Assembly: GCA_900074885.1 (NCBI GenBank)
Contig: FJUW01000013.1
Coordinates: 1,097,580 to 1,161,579, forward strand
DNA: 64,000 nucleotides
Source of the DNA: Rhynchosporium graminicola
Taxonomy: Eukaryota > Ascomycota > Leotiomycetes > Helotiales > Ploettnerulaceae
Direction: 5' to 3'
Below, piece by piece: positions 1-11,101 of this stretch. The translations under genes were made by a program, and so were the position numbers. Under the pieces are notes generated by a model. That model had not been told where the DNA came from. It saw only the letters and a list, made by a program, of their open reading frames with translations, and made no database searches. Numbering within the stretch: the first letter of the stretch is position 1; every line of letters begins with the position of its first letter.

Positions 1-1161
1 GTTAAGTGATTATATCAAGTAAATCGATTATATTACTTTCCTCGTTATATTCTAGTTCTAAGAATAAGAGTTCTAAGTAGATTCTAGCTATTCCTTCTGT
101 TTAATTAAGTAACTAATCTTTATAGTAATCTTCATTAAGGAAGTAGCTAGAGTAGCGCCAGAGAGCGTTACGTATCTATACTTCCTAGAGCTTTAGAGAG
201 TAGTCTATTCTATTAGAGAGCTTATTTAGAAGGTTCGGAATCTTCTTAATACGCGTAGCGTATAATATTAATAATATTCCTCCGGTAGATTATTCTCGAT
301 AGCGATTATTAAGCGTAAGAGTAGTATTATCTTCTTCAATTAAGTATAGTAGTATTATACGCGATTAAACGTTATTAAACGATATAGACTTAATAGAATA
401 CTAAGCAGTTAACTAGTATAGTTCTCGGAACTCGTCCTGTAACTAACGTAGCTCTGCAGATAAGTCTATATTTAATTATCTCTCCTCCGCGAGTCTTCTC
501 TCTGCTTCTTGCAGTTAGTAAGCGCGGTCTTCCTATAAGTTACTTATAGTTACTATTAATACAGGGGTATTATTAGGGAGGTTTAGTGACTCGGTGAGTT
601 CGTTAATTATAATAGGAGTTAGAGAGCTTAACTCAGATAAGGCGTCGTCGCGAGCACTCTCTATTATAGAGAGGGGTAGATTACAGCGAGTATTACGAGT
701 CGCCGAAGAATAGGTAGAAATAGAGGGAGTTAGAGAACCAGTTATCGATTTATCGGACTTAAGTTACTTCTATTTAGGTGCTATTCTTCAAGTTTATACT
801 TAGTATAAGCTTTCTCTATATAGCGTAGTCTCCTGCGTTTAGTAGCTCTAGGCACAGAGGTATAATATAAGTAGATATTTACTATCTTCCTAGACGTAAG
901 TAAAAGAGTTATAGATAATATAACGCTTACTCTAGAAAGGTCTCACTTACTACTAAATAGGTAAGACCTTATATTATATAGAATATGAAGTAGTAAGAAT
1001 CAACTTAGAATCTATAACTAAGGAGTGAAGAAGTAGAGAGAGAAAGGAAGTATATATATGAAAAGGGGCCCCTAAACTCTACTCGGGTAATCTCGCTTAG
1101 CAGTCAGTGTTTCCACTAATAGGGGGAAACCTCTAAACCTCCAATCTGATCAGTCGTCACA
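1..1161 (-). mobile_element. RIP-degraded Gypsy-type retrotransposon F1 (5' end only)
   Basis: Bases 1 to about 897 align base for base, apart from C/T and G/A differences, with 58235-59136 in the same orientation. The copy ends in an LTR at 919-1161. The better preserved copy F2 shows that the family has pol on the minus strand, so this is the 5' end of a minus-strand element whose remainder lies left of the window. No open reading frame survives. The composition is typical of RIP, with TpA-rich sequence, almost no CpA or TpG, and many TAG/TAA triplets. The stretch just inside the LTR should be leader and start of gag, but I see no diagnostic Gag motif in it. Confidence 0.8.
919..1161 (-). 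repeat. 5' LTR of element F1
   Basis: Matches the LTR at 52828-53062 (235 bp there, 243 bp here, the difference being a small indel near the right end). On the plus strand it begins TATAACGC (from TGTGACGC) and ends GTCGTCACA, which restores TG...CA ends with a TGTGACG/CGTCACA inverted repeat. The flanking target duplication cannot be checked because the partner LTR is outside the window. Confidence 0.8.
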
Positions 1162-1503
1162 CTTTCGCTCTTAAGGGCTAAGTAAAGGTCTTCGGCCTAA
1201 CTTAGACTTTTAAGAAGTAATTCGATATAAAATCGCGTATTAAACTCAGCTAGGTATAAGGTTTAATTATAAGGCGATTTAATCTTTCGACTAGCTAGCG
1301 TATAAGTAGAGAGTTTAGACTTAAAGTCGCTGATCTCGTATATAGTTTCGGGATAGAGTTTTCGGTATAAGCACTTTATATTTAGAAGTTGAAAAATTAA
1401 GTAATAATCATAATATATTAGATAATATGAATTGAAAATATTTACTAGTAAATAGTAAGGGAATATTTTCAGATGTTATAAAGCAGCAGGCGAGGTGCAT
1501 TTA

Positions 1504-1743
1504 TCGATTAGACAAGAGGTGAGGCGCACTAGCCTAATCGAAACTACTAGAATTACAGGGTAGGGGTTTATTTATCCCTACCACGAGTATAAGCTAGTAT
1601 TAAATGTTATATCATTTCGAGGGGGGGCTGATGAAGTTTTGGTGGTGGAGTTTGTGTGGTGCAGTCCCGTTGGCTTCGCTAAGGCTGATTGAATAATAAA
1701 CCGCTTAGTACTCTGAAAGCGGTGTGAGAAAAAATAATCAGCC
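1504..1743. other. Cluster of perfect hairpins in an unmutated patch
   Basis: Three dyads are visible. TCGATTAG at 1504-1511 pairs with CTAATCGA at 1534-1541. GGTAGGG at 1559-1565 pairs with CCCTACC at 1576-1582. A nested pair has GGCTGATT at 1683-1690 pairing with AATCAGCC at 1736-1743 around an inner ACCGCTT (1700-1706) and AAGCGGT (1717-1723). The patch is rich in TG and GTGG runs and lacks the RIP signature of its neighbours. It could be the remains of a small non-autonomous DNA element or a structured RNA. It does not fold as a tRNA by eye. Confidence 0.55.
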
Positions 1744-1877
1744 TATATAATTAGAATCGATTATAATCGATTATAATTAGATTAGATTAGTGTAGGTATT
1801 TTAGACCTTTGATTAGATTAGATTAGGTTATACTCAATGATTAGGATTAGAGTAGGCTTGATTATTCTTATATAATT

Positions 1878-1910
1878 AGCTATAGAAGCTATAGAAGCTA
1901 TAGAAGCTAT
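1878..1910. repeat. 9-bp tandem repeat
   Basis: Unit AGCTATAGA repeated three times plus a partial fourth copy (AGCTAT). A short satellite in the spacer next to element G. Confidence 0.85.
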
Positions 1911-2051
1911 GTAAAGACAGATAAAACATAATACATATTAGTAGATAGAGATATAGATATAATTATTAAAGTAATAAAGTATATATTATATATTCCTTTT
2001 ATTTATAATGATTAGAAATCCGATAGAATAGAGTAGAATTTTCTAGAAAAT

Positions 2052-2547
2052 TTTAACGTTCCTAGTTCTGACTAGTACGCGGTGTATAGGCTCGTCGGTT
2101 AGTATTAGCTATAAAGTAAAGTAAATAAGAAGTTCGGTTCTTAATTAGAATTAAGATATTATAAGCAAGTATTAATTACTATATGAATTTGAGCACGAAG
2201 CTCCTATCTAATAGCAGAAGTGCTAGTCTTATATAGAACCTTCGTTCCCTTATACTAGCTATATAAGACTATCTTATAGAGCGTGTAAGCCCTCGCGACT
2301 TATCTAGCAGTCTAGCATATCACGTGATCCCGGATCACCTATAGCTATAATACTATTATTACTATAATATAGGTAGGCGTATAATACTACTCGCTGTTTA
2401 TACTATAACTATATTAGTACTCTCCTTTCAATAGGACTAACTCTCTTATTAATACTAAAACTCATCTGGCACTTACTACTAGATAGTACTATTAGTATTC
2501 TAATACTAGGATAGTTTTAGTGCTAAGAACTAAGCCGATTCGTTATA
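2052..2547 (-). repeat. 3' LTR of element G
   Basis: Near-identical partner at 8297-8792 with the same length (496 bp). On the minus strand the family LTR starts TGTTACG, preserved in the partner copy. The terminal CA/TG have been altered here. The purine tract lies immediately right of 2547. Confidence 0.9.
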
Positions 2548-3299
2548 CTATCCCCTTTCTGTCTTAGCGTATCCCTACGCTTAAGTATACCTAAGGAAAT
2601 ATCGATATCTGCTTATAGCTATCTCCTTCTTTTATTATACCCCCTGAACGCTTAACTAAACGAGTCGATTATATTACACTCGGAAGATAAATAGAATTAA
2701 GTAATAAAATTATAATACTATATATCAGATATGAAAAAGCGGAATATAAAGAGTATATATCGCCTCACGACCCTAAATTAACTCGGTATAGTTATTACGC
2801 TTAATTAAATAAATCCTGCGATATTCGTATAAGAAACTAGATACCTATAGCTTCTGAATAGGAAAGTCTAGATTCCTAAATTAAAAAATTAGAGGATAAG
2901 AAAGACTTAGCTATAGCTAAGTTCTATATACGAATTATAAAGTTAAAGAAACAGAAACGTTTCTTATATAAAAGGTAGTAAAAGATAATTACTACTAGTC
3001 TGAACTCGATAGCTAAGCTCGATACTCTTAAAGCTTTAGAAAAAGAAGAAAAAGAGAAATAAGAAAAGGAGAGAGTACTTAATAATACTAAGTTAGTAAG
3101 CGCGGAACCCTCTAGTTCTAACGTCCTTATCGACCCCTTATTCGACCTGATAGTCGACTTTCCTTTCGACCTTACGGACCTGCTCTAAGTAGATCTGGGT
3201 TTTATCGATAGAAATTAGCTAGTAATACTAAGTAGTAAAAGCTTAACTTAAGTTCCTATATATTTTCCGAATATAGATAGTTCTTCTATTTTATTAGAT

Positions 3300-6200
3300 A
3301 TCTAATAATATCTTATTTATACTAATAGTCTAGTAATTCCTCTATATCATATTCTACGAGTAGATTAACTAGTTTAGCGTATATCTTCGGGGCTAATAGT
3401 ACTCTCGGTAATACTTTTTCTAATAAGGATATATAGAGTATCAGGAATATCTTCTTTATTATAGCTAGTAACTAGAGTTTATAATTTAAAAGTCCTTTAA
3501 CTCGTTCGATTTTAAATAGTCTAAGTTTCTTATAATCTAGCTTATTACTTAGTCTCTATATATTAATGTTTTTCTATAGAAAGTAAACCTTATCCTCTTT
3601 CTATAGTATTAACTCCTAACTATAATTCTTATTATAATAATACGTATTTTTCTTTATTATAAACTAGAGTTCTTCTGCGAGTTCCTTATAGAGATCCTAG
3701 ATATTCCGGACCTAGATATAAGCTATATTATTATCCTTAACTATTAAGTTAAGTTCTCTATAAGTAATAGGTTCGTAATTATAATTCGCGAAGAATAGTA
3801 TAACCTTTATTATTTCCGTAATTAAGCTATTATATATAAAGTCTACTAATAGTAATAGTTCTACTTAATTATTTTATTAATAGTTAATATAATAGCGTAA
3901 GTATACTTTAATTACTTAATTTATTCTTTTATTTCCTCTATTAGTCTAAGGATAGAAAGCTATTAATAGTTTCTATTTAGTTCCTAGGAACCTTATTAAA
4001 ATATTCCAGAACTTTAATATAAATAACTTATCTCGATCCGATATGATTTCTTCGGGTGCTCTATACTTAGAGACTACCTCCTTAAGGTATACCTATACTA
4101 AGTATTCAGCTATAAGAATAGATAAGACTAGTACTAAGATTATATACTTAGTAAGTTTTTCTATAATAATAAGTATTATATTATAGCTAACTCCTATGAC
4201 TAGGTCCTTCGATAGCAGTAATAGCCCTATGAAGTCCTATAATATCGATTTCTAAGATATTAGCAGTATTAGTACTATAATTATCTGCTTATAAGATATA
4301 TATCAGAAAGACTTATTTCTAATATAGATATTATAATTAGCTAGTACTTCTTTAACTACTTAGCGGAGTCCTTCTAACTAGTAGTTTCTTGAAATCCTCA
4401 GATATATTCTCTATATCCCTTAGTATCTATACGCAGGAAGCTCGTGTTATTCTTTAACGTATATTTCTACTAAGCTCGATAAAAGCTAAACTTTCCTATT
4501 AACTTATATAATACTATTCTAAATTATATTCCTTATAATAAGTTCTTTAGTTTTATTTAAGGATATTCTATCTTTCTTCTAGGCCTCTTTTAAGGTGATA
4601 TACTAAGGTCTCTTGATTTCTTACTTAATTATAGTAGCTTCTCGGACGTTAGTAATTATATCTCTATTATCTAGCTAGTTAAGTAAAGCGGTCTTATTAT
4701 AGACCTTATTATTCTTATAACCTAGTAATCTGCTTAGAGTATCTGCTCGTATATTATCTTTTCCTTATATATACTTAATAACTAAGTTAAAAGAGGCGAG
4801 TTCCTCTAACTATCGAGCTAATTAATAATTACCTAAGACCTTAGTAAATATAAAGGTTCGAAGATTCATATAGTTAGTATAGATAATAACTAGAAACTTA
4901 GCTCCTTATAAATATATTTTCTAGTATTTAAGTGCTTTAATAATAACTATAAGTTCTTTCTTATAAATATTATAATTCTATTTAGCTAGAGATATTTTCT
5001 CTGAAAAATAAGCGACTAAGTAAAGTTATCTTTCGTTATCTTACTATAAGTATACTACGCTAGTATAAGTATTTAAGGCGTCTATTTCTATTATACTTTC
5101 TTTCTCTTTATTAAAACTATATAAGATTAGTTCCTTTATAAATTCTTTCTTAATTCTATGAAAAGCTTCCTTATATTAGTAGGTCTAAGTAAAAGGAACG
5201 CTCTTCCTTATTAAGCTCGTAAGTAGTTTAGTAATCTTAGAATAGTTTCTAATAAACTATTAGTAAAAGTTAGTAAAGCTTAATTATAATTATATATCTT
5301 TAATATTCTTTAGAGATTCCTATTCCTTTATAGCTTTAATTTTCTTCAGGTTAATACTTATCTCTCCCGGGCGAATAATATACCTTAGAAAAGTAACTTA
5401 CTTAACTTAGAATTAATATTTCGATATCTTTAGTCTAGAATCTACTTTATATAATACTTCTACAACTTAGATAATATAGCCCTAGTATACCTCGATAGTC
5501 TCCGAGTATACTAGGATATTATCTAGGTAATATATAGCGAATTTCCTAATAAAGTCCTTAAGAATATTATTATTCTACTTTTAATATATAGCTAGGGTAT
5601 TAGTTAAGCTGAATAGTATTACTATATATTCCTATAGCCCTGAGGGTAATACGAAAGCAGTCTTCTACTCGTATCTCTCTTTAATTCGGATTAAATTAAA
5701 CGTATTATATTAGTCTAACTTAGTATATATCTTTACTCTAGCTAGCTTATCTCGTAAGTACTAAGTATTTAGTAAAAGATATATATCCCTTATAGTCTTA
5801 CTATTAATTATCCGATAGTCTTTATAAGGTCTCTCTTTAGGATCTTCTACTTTCTTAACTACTAGTATATTAATAGTATATAGTAACTTAGATTTCCGAA
5901 TCTATCCTTTCTTTATACTTAACTTCTAATACTCCTTAAGTATTCTTATAGTATTATAATTATAGTAGTAAAGTTTCTCTACGATAAGTATAAATCTATT
6001 CTTAAAGTTTATCTTATAATCCTAAGGTTTATACTTAAGTAGAGCTCTTATATCCTGCGGATCCTCGAATAATTTCGAGAACTTCTTATATAGTTCAAGT
6101 AGCTACTGCCGAATATTATCTATTTAATTAGGATAATTCTTAGGTTCTATCTAACTAGAAACCCGACTTAACTAGCTAGAGTTTATTAGTGTTATTATTA

Positions 6201-8230
6201 AGGAGGTAGCGCTAGTCTCTCTTTTACTAGCTAGTTAATTACGTTTATATTTATAGTTACTAAACGTAACTCTCTTAGTTACTTAGTTTACGCTAGGATT
6301 ATAGTTATATAGCTATAATATTCCTAATACGATATCGTATTATCTAGTAAGTACAATATCAAAGTAGAGTATTTCTTTATATATATTAATAACTATCTTT
6401 ATTCCTCTTATCTTTCTATAGACTTATCTATCTGATCCGGCGCCTTTTCTATCTGATAAGATAAAGTAATATAGTTTTAGGTTAATAGTAGTAGGAATAT
6501 TCTATTTCTCGATAAAGGCCGGGTTTATAAAGCGTCCTATAGCTCCTGAATCGATAAGTGCTTTTATCTTAATATTATCTATTATAATTAGTAAGATTAA
6601 CTAATCGAGCTCTCTAGTAGTAGTAAGCTCTAGATATAGTAGTTCTATTAGAGAGTAATCACGTGCTTCTTTAATAATTCTTTCTATTATTTTATCTAAC
6701 TAAGTCCTAAGGCCGGGTTTATAGATAATTAGAGTATAAGGTATATAGTAATAGAGATTAGTTTATCCCTTAATAAGATCTAATACTATTCTCTAATAAG
6801 TAGCTAGTTCTAATAAGTATTATCTTTTCTGCTAATAGTATTCCTCTTTTATTTCCTTAATAATAGCTTAAGTATCTTTAATTCGAAGGAACTAATCTAA
6901 TTATTCGAATTCCTTTAGTTTAAGTTCTCCTTCGAGATTAGCTATATAATGATCTAGTCGTTCTTTAATATCCCCTGTATTTTCTTAGAATATAATAATA
7001 GTAGTATCGTAATAGATAATAATATAGTCTATATCTAAATTAGATATATTATAAGTTCGATAATACTCTATAAAATTAGACTTAGTTCTATTATAAACTT
7101 ATATTCTTCTTCTATTATTATGATTTCGAAGAGTCCAGTTTTTATTATTATATAGGAGATTATCGTGCAGATAGTTTCTTTTATCTATAATACTCTAGCT
7201 TTCTTAATCTTTATCTAGAAGTTTAACTAAGTTCTCTTCGAATTCTTCGCTAGATTTATAAGCTTCAAAGTCCTGCGAACTCTATTCTGCGCTAGAAGCC
7301 TCTTAGTAATCTAGCTTCTTTTCTGCTAGTCCGAATTCTCTCTTAGGTTTATTCTAGGGTTTTCTTTCTTACTTCTTCTTCTAAGAATAAATATAAGCAA
7401 AATATCTTAGCTTACTATATATATAATAGAGACTCTTCTCTTACTATTTATCTTTCTTAGCTTAGCCCTTAGATCCTCTTTCTATTCTATCTATTTCTAT
7501 CAGATTATAGTAATTTCGTTTATTATTCAGGTAAAGCTAGAAATTTCCCTGATACTTATTATATTATTATAGAAATTAGAGCTTTCGGAGGTAAATAAGT
7601 ATAAAATATCCTTCTTTCTCTTTCGCTTATTCCTAGATTTATTTATTAATAGTAATAGATAATTTAATTAAGTCTTCTAAGTTATTTAGTTTATTAGTCC
7701 TAGAAAGCTTATCCTTAATATAGTCCTTAAGGCCCCGGTAGTACTAAGCTCTTAATCTACTATCTATCTAGTCTAACTGTATGAAGTAGCAGTAGAACTC
7801 AGTAGTATATTCGTAAACAGATCCTTACTATCGAATTCCGAGCAGATAATTCTCGGCTTATTCTTTCTTATTAAAATCTCTAAAGACTCCTTTAATAGTA
7901 GTAGTAAAGCTTATAATAGTTCGAAAGATAACTTGACTCTTTTCAGTTATAGCGATAGAATAAGTCCCGGTTAGATATTAATTAACTAAGTAATCACTTA
8001 AAGCCGGTTCGATCTAGTAAATAGTAATATCGCGGAGAAACGAAGTAATTTATAGTACTTTAAGGGAATCTGCTTCGAACTTGTTTCTATTAAAAGTAAG
8101 ATATATTTAGTACTAAAGGATAAATTATCCTAAGTTATTATAGTTTCTATAATAAGTATTAGATAGGTTAACTTAAGGTAAAGTAACTTTATTAATCTTC
8201 TTTATCTTATTAACTTAGGATCTTTCTCCT
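3300..8230 (-). pseudogene. Gag-Pol relic of element G
   Basis: Broken polyprotein read on the minus strand, right to left. The reverse transcriptase active-site box survives at 5503-5529 as YLDNILVYS, where the second Asp of YLDD has become Asn by G-to-A change. An integrase core motif EEIISDRDK is readable around 4020-4050. Gag should occupy roughly 6900-8230 by element layout, but I found no intact zinc knuckle. Stops are almost all TAG/TAA at positions expected to be Gln or Trp. The order RT before integrase is the Gypsy (Ty3) order. Inactive. Confidence 0.8.
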
Positions 8231-8296
8231 ATAACTAATCCTTCTTTAGGGGCTATTTCGTTCTTACTAACGATACTTCAAGTAAGATACTTAAAG

Positions 8297-8792
8297 TATA
8301 ATATTCCTAGTTCTGACTAGTATATAGTATATAAGCTCGTCGGTTAGTATTAGCTATAAAGTAAAGTAAATAAGAAGTTCGGTTCTTAATTAGAATTAAG
8401 ATATTATAAGCAGGTATTAATTACTATATAAATTTAAGCACGAAGCTTCTATCTAATAGTAGAAGTGCTAGTCTTATATAGAACCTTCGTTCCCTTATGC
8501 TAGCTATATAAGACTATCTTACAAAGCGTATAAGCCCTCGCGACTTATCTAGTAGTCTAGTATATCACGTGATCCCGGATCACCTATAGCTATAATACTA
8601 TTATTACTATAATACAGGTAGGCGTATAGTACTACTCGCTGTTTATACTTTAACTGTATCAGTACCCTCCTTTTAATAGTACTAACTCTCTTATTGATAC
8701 TAAAACTCATCTGGCACTTACCACTAGGTAGTACTATCAGTATTCTAGTGCTAGGACGGTTTTAGTGCCAAGAACCAGGCCGATTCGTAACA
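8297..8792 (-). repeat. 5' LTR of element G
   Basis: Right-hand LTR, 496 bp. On the minus strand it begins TGTTACGAATCGGC; its other end is degraded to TATA. It is followed at 8793-8797 by the AAAAT target duplication. It keeps more CpA/TpG at its right end than the left copy does. Confidence 0.9.
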
Positions 8793-8797
8793 AAAAT

Positions 8798-9109
8798 CTA
8801 TTATAAATCTGTAGTTATTAATTATGTTCTAGTAGTTTCTTTTGATTTCTAGATTATAATTAATAATATACTACTAGTAAGCTATTATTACTAGTAGAAC
8901 TTGAGTTTATAATCGTAGATACTAGTAATTTCTAGATTTGGATTACTTACTACTAGAATCTCGCTTTAAAGCAAGATTCTAGCCTATGGCAAGAGCCTAA
9001 GCTCAAAAAGAGAGCTTAAGCGAGGATATAAGCTGTTTTGAGAGTAGCTGTATATCACAGGTTATACTCAATTATACTTAATTATACTTGATTATACTTT
9101 GATTAGATT
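8798..9109. other. Spacer between G and A with palindromes and 10-bp repeats
   Basis: No gene. It holds an imperfect palindrome at about 8958-8983 (AGAATCTCGCTTT followed by AAAGCAAGATTCT), several CTAGTAG/CTACTAG inverted motifs around 8827-8910, and a 10-bp tandem array of TTATACTCAA-type units at 9062-9101 that runs into the GATTAGATTAG target region of element A. Confidence 0.6.
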
Positions 9110-9114
9110 AGAGT

Positions 9115-9282
9115 TATAAGGGGCGAGCCCCAGGATTAAGCACCGGCGATACCTGTGCTTACTAAGCCTAGCAGTACTCGCATGTTTTCCTTCGGAGCTA
9201 GACTAGAACTTAACTCTCTCTTATATCGAACTTCTTAAATACTATACTTAACTATCTGCGTACGCGTTACTTACTTATAATA
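9115..9282 (+). repeat. 5' LTR of element A
   Basis: 168 bp, matching 36443-36610. It begins TATAAGGGGCGAG (TG converted to TA) and keeps the conserved block GCGAGCCCCAGGATTAAG. Preceded by the AGAGT duplication. Confidence 0.9.
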
Positions 9283-9319
9283 TTAAGTTCGATTAAAATA
9301 AGCTTACTTATTCTTATAG

Positions 9320-10545
9320 CTTTTACGCTAGATACTAGAATAGATCTATCAGGGAATAGAAGCTCTTAATAGAAGGACTCTAACGACGAACTATAGCGTA
9401 TTATATAAGAGATATATAAGCGCTAGCTCCTAATAGAAACCGAGCTAGTAAATACACGTACTGCCCTAGAAGCGTTAGAAGCCGAAAGACTTAGATAAGC
9501 GCCTAGATCTAATAATACCGGAGACTTATCGTCTTCGAGTACCCTAATAAGAACCTTTATCGAGTCCCTTATAGTATCTGGGCCGAGCTCTAATAGAGAA
9601 CTATTAAGCTCTAGTAGATAAATATTACTTACTTAGGATAAGTATACGGATTCTTTTCGAGACTATCTCCTAAGACTAAGAAGTTCTTATCGCATGCGCT
9701 CCGCTTAAAAGCTATCTCTCTCTACTAACTATTACTAGGATATTATTTATAATACTCTCCTATAGCGTAAATAAGCTTATATATAATACTTCTAAGAGAA
9801 GAGAAGCCCTATAGATAATAAGGACCCCGAAGCTTTCCTTACGTAGCTTAATAAAATATTTGCAGATAGTAATAAGTGAGCTAAGGCCCTCGAACAGCTT
9901 ATAAATATAAGATATTCTATAGGATAGCCTTAATATAAGTACTAGCTAGAATTCGACGAACTCCTATTAAGCGCTAGAGAAAAGAGCTAAGAAGATAATA
10001 TAAAGATAAGTTATCTTAGGAATACGTTTTTAAATCCTATCCGAATATATATAGCCTCTATAGCTAAGACTACGGATTACTACGAATTTGCTAAGGAGAT
10101 AGAACGGATTATAACTAACCTCGAAGAGACAGATTAGTTTAAAGTATCGAATAAGAAGTAGAATAATAAGAATAAGGACTCTAGGATAAATATAGCAGAT
10201 TAGATATATCCCTAGAAAGCCTCTATAAAAGCTAAAATTAATATTAATAAGGATATAGTAATAATACTAGCGCGTATAGCAGGAAACCGAGAAAGGAATA
10301 GTAGAGCTCGTAATAATTCCGACAGTAAATAAAGAGCTAAATAAGTAGATATAGCTAAACGAGAGAGATATTATAAGAAAGGGCTCTATTTCCGCTATAG
10401 AGTATCCGGGTACTATATCTATAATTACTTATATACTCCGGTAGTATAATCTAGTACGATTAATACGATAGAACTATTACTAGAGGATAATAATAATATA
10501 TTAGACCTTACTCTTTTAGAGTTAGGAAAAGACTAACTCTCTCTT
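9320..10545 (+). pseudogene. Gag relic of element A
   Basis: Broken Gag frame ending in a zinc knuckle at 10387-10428. In the CxxCxxxGHxxxxC spacing every ligand codon is now Tyr (TAT/TAC), exactly what G-to-A and C-to-T RIP changes do to TGY and CAY codons. Upstream residues are charged and stop-ridden. The zinc knuckle is the only firm motif. Nonfunctional. Confidence 0.75.
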
Positions 10546-10729
10546 AAAGTTAGGAACTAGGAGTAGATAAAGTATTAATAAAAAGATAAGGTAAATTTAA
10601 AGAGCTTATAAACGGAAACTTTATATATATAGATATAATCCTTTAAGAAACATTCGGAATATTTACCCTTATTAATAAAAGATATTAGTACTATACTATA
10701 ATAAATAAAGACCTTATAGAAGGTCTCGG

Positions 10730-11101
10730 TATTATAACCCTTGGCTGCAACAAGTGATATAGCCCTGAGGCTCGGCAGGCAGACTAACCTACTTGGCTGG
10801 CTCTATACTGCACAGAGAAGCTATAGATCACGTGATAAAGGTCATATACTGAATTAGCTTATAGTTTCTGAACTGAATAATAATTCAGATGATTCAGATA
10901 ATTCAACAGAATAAAAGTTCTATATAAACTAGCATATCTACCTACTAGATAGAAGCTTCGTGCTTAACTCAAATATAGTATCTTACTTATACTTAGTAAC
11001 TTATAAAGATTACTAGACTTAATCTAGTAATAGCGTCCCTGCTTACTTAACTAACCTCTTTCGTACTCTAGGACGAATACTATACCTTACTATATATTAT
11101 A
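10730..11101 (+). repeat. 5' LTR of element B
   Basis: 372 bp; starts TATTATAACCC and ends ATATATTATA. The 3' copy ends ACGTTACA, so the original ended CA. Differences from the 3' copy are overwhelmingly transitions. Confidence 0.9.

Larger units (their letters stand above)
1162..2046. other. Spacer between elements F1 and G, with hairpin-rich patch
   Basis: No coding potential. The left third is RIP-like. From about 1490 to 1745 the composition changes: TpG and CpA are common again and several hairpins occur (separate entry). The right third is AT-rich with repeated GATTAGATTAG-type motifs. It ends at the AAAAT target site of element G. Confidence 0.6.
2052..8792 (-). mobile_element. RIP-degraded Gypsy retrotransposon G, complete
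   Basis: A complete LTR element with two 496-bp LTRs (2052-2547 and 8297-8792), flanked by a 5-bp duplication AAAAT at 2047-2051 and 8793-8797. A purine-rich tract on the minus strand (reverse of 2548-2562, reading AGAAAGGGGATAG) lies next to the left LTR, which makes that the 3' LTR and sets the orientation as minus. Pol motifs also read on the minus strand. All reading frames are broken by TAG/TAA, and LTR differences are mostly C/T and G/A, as expected for RIP. Confidence 0.93.

Noticed and set aside
1740..1860. GATTAGATTAG runs as telomeric repeats
   Set aside because: The unit is not TTAGGG and the array is short and irregular.
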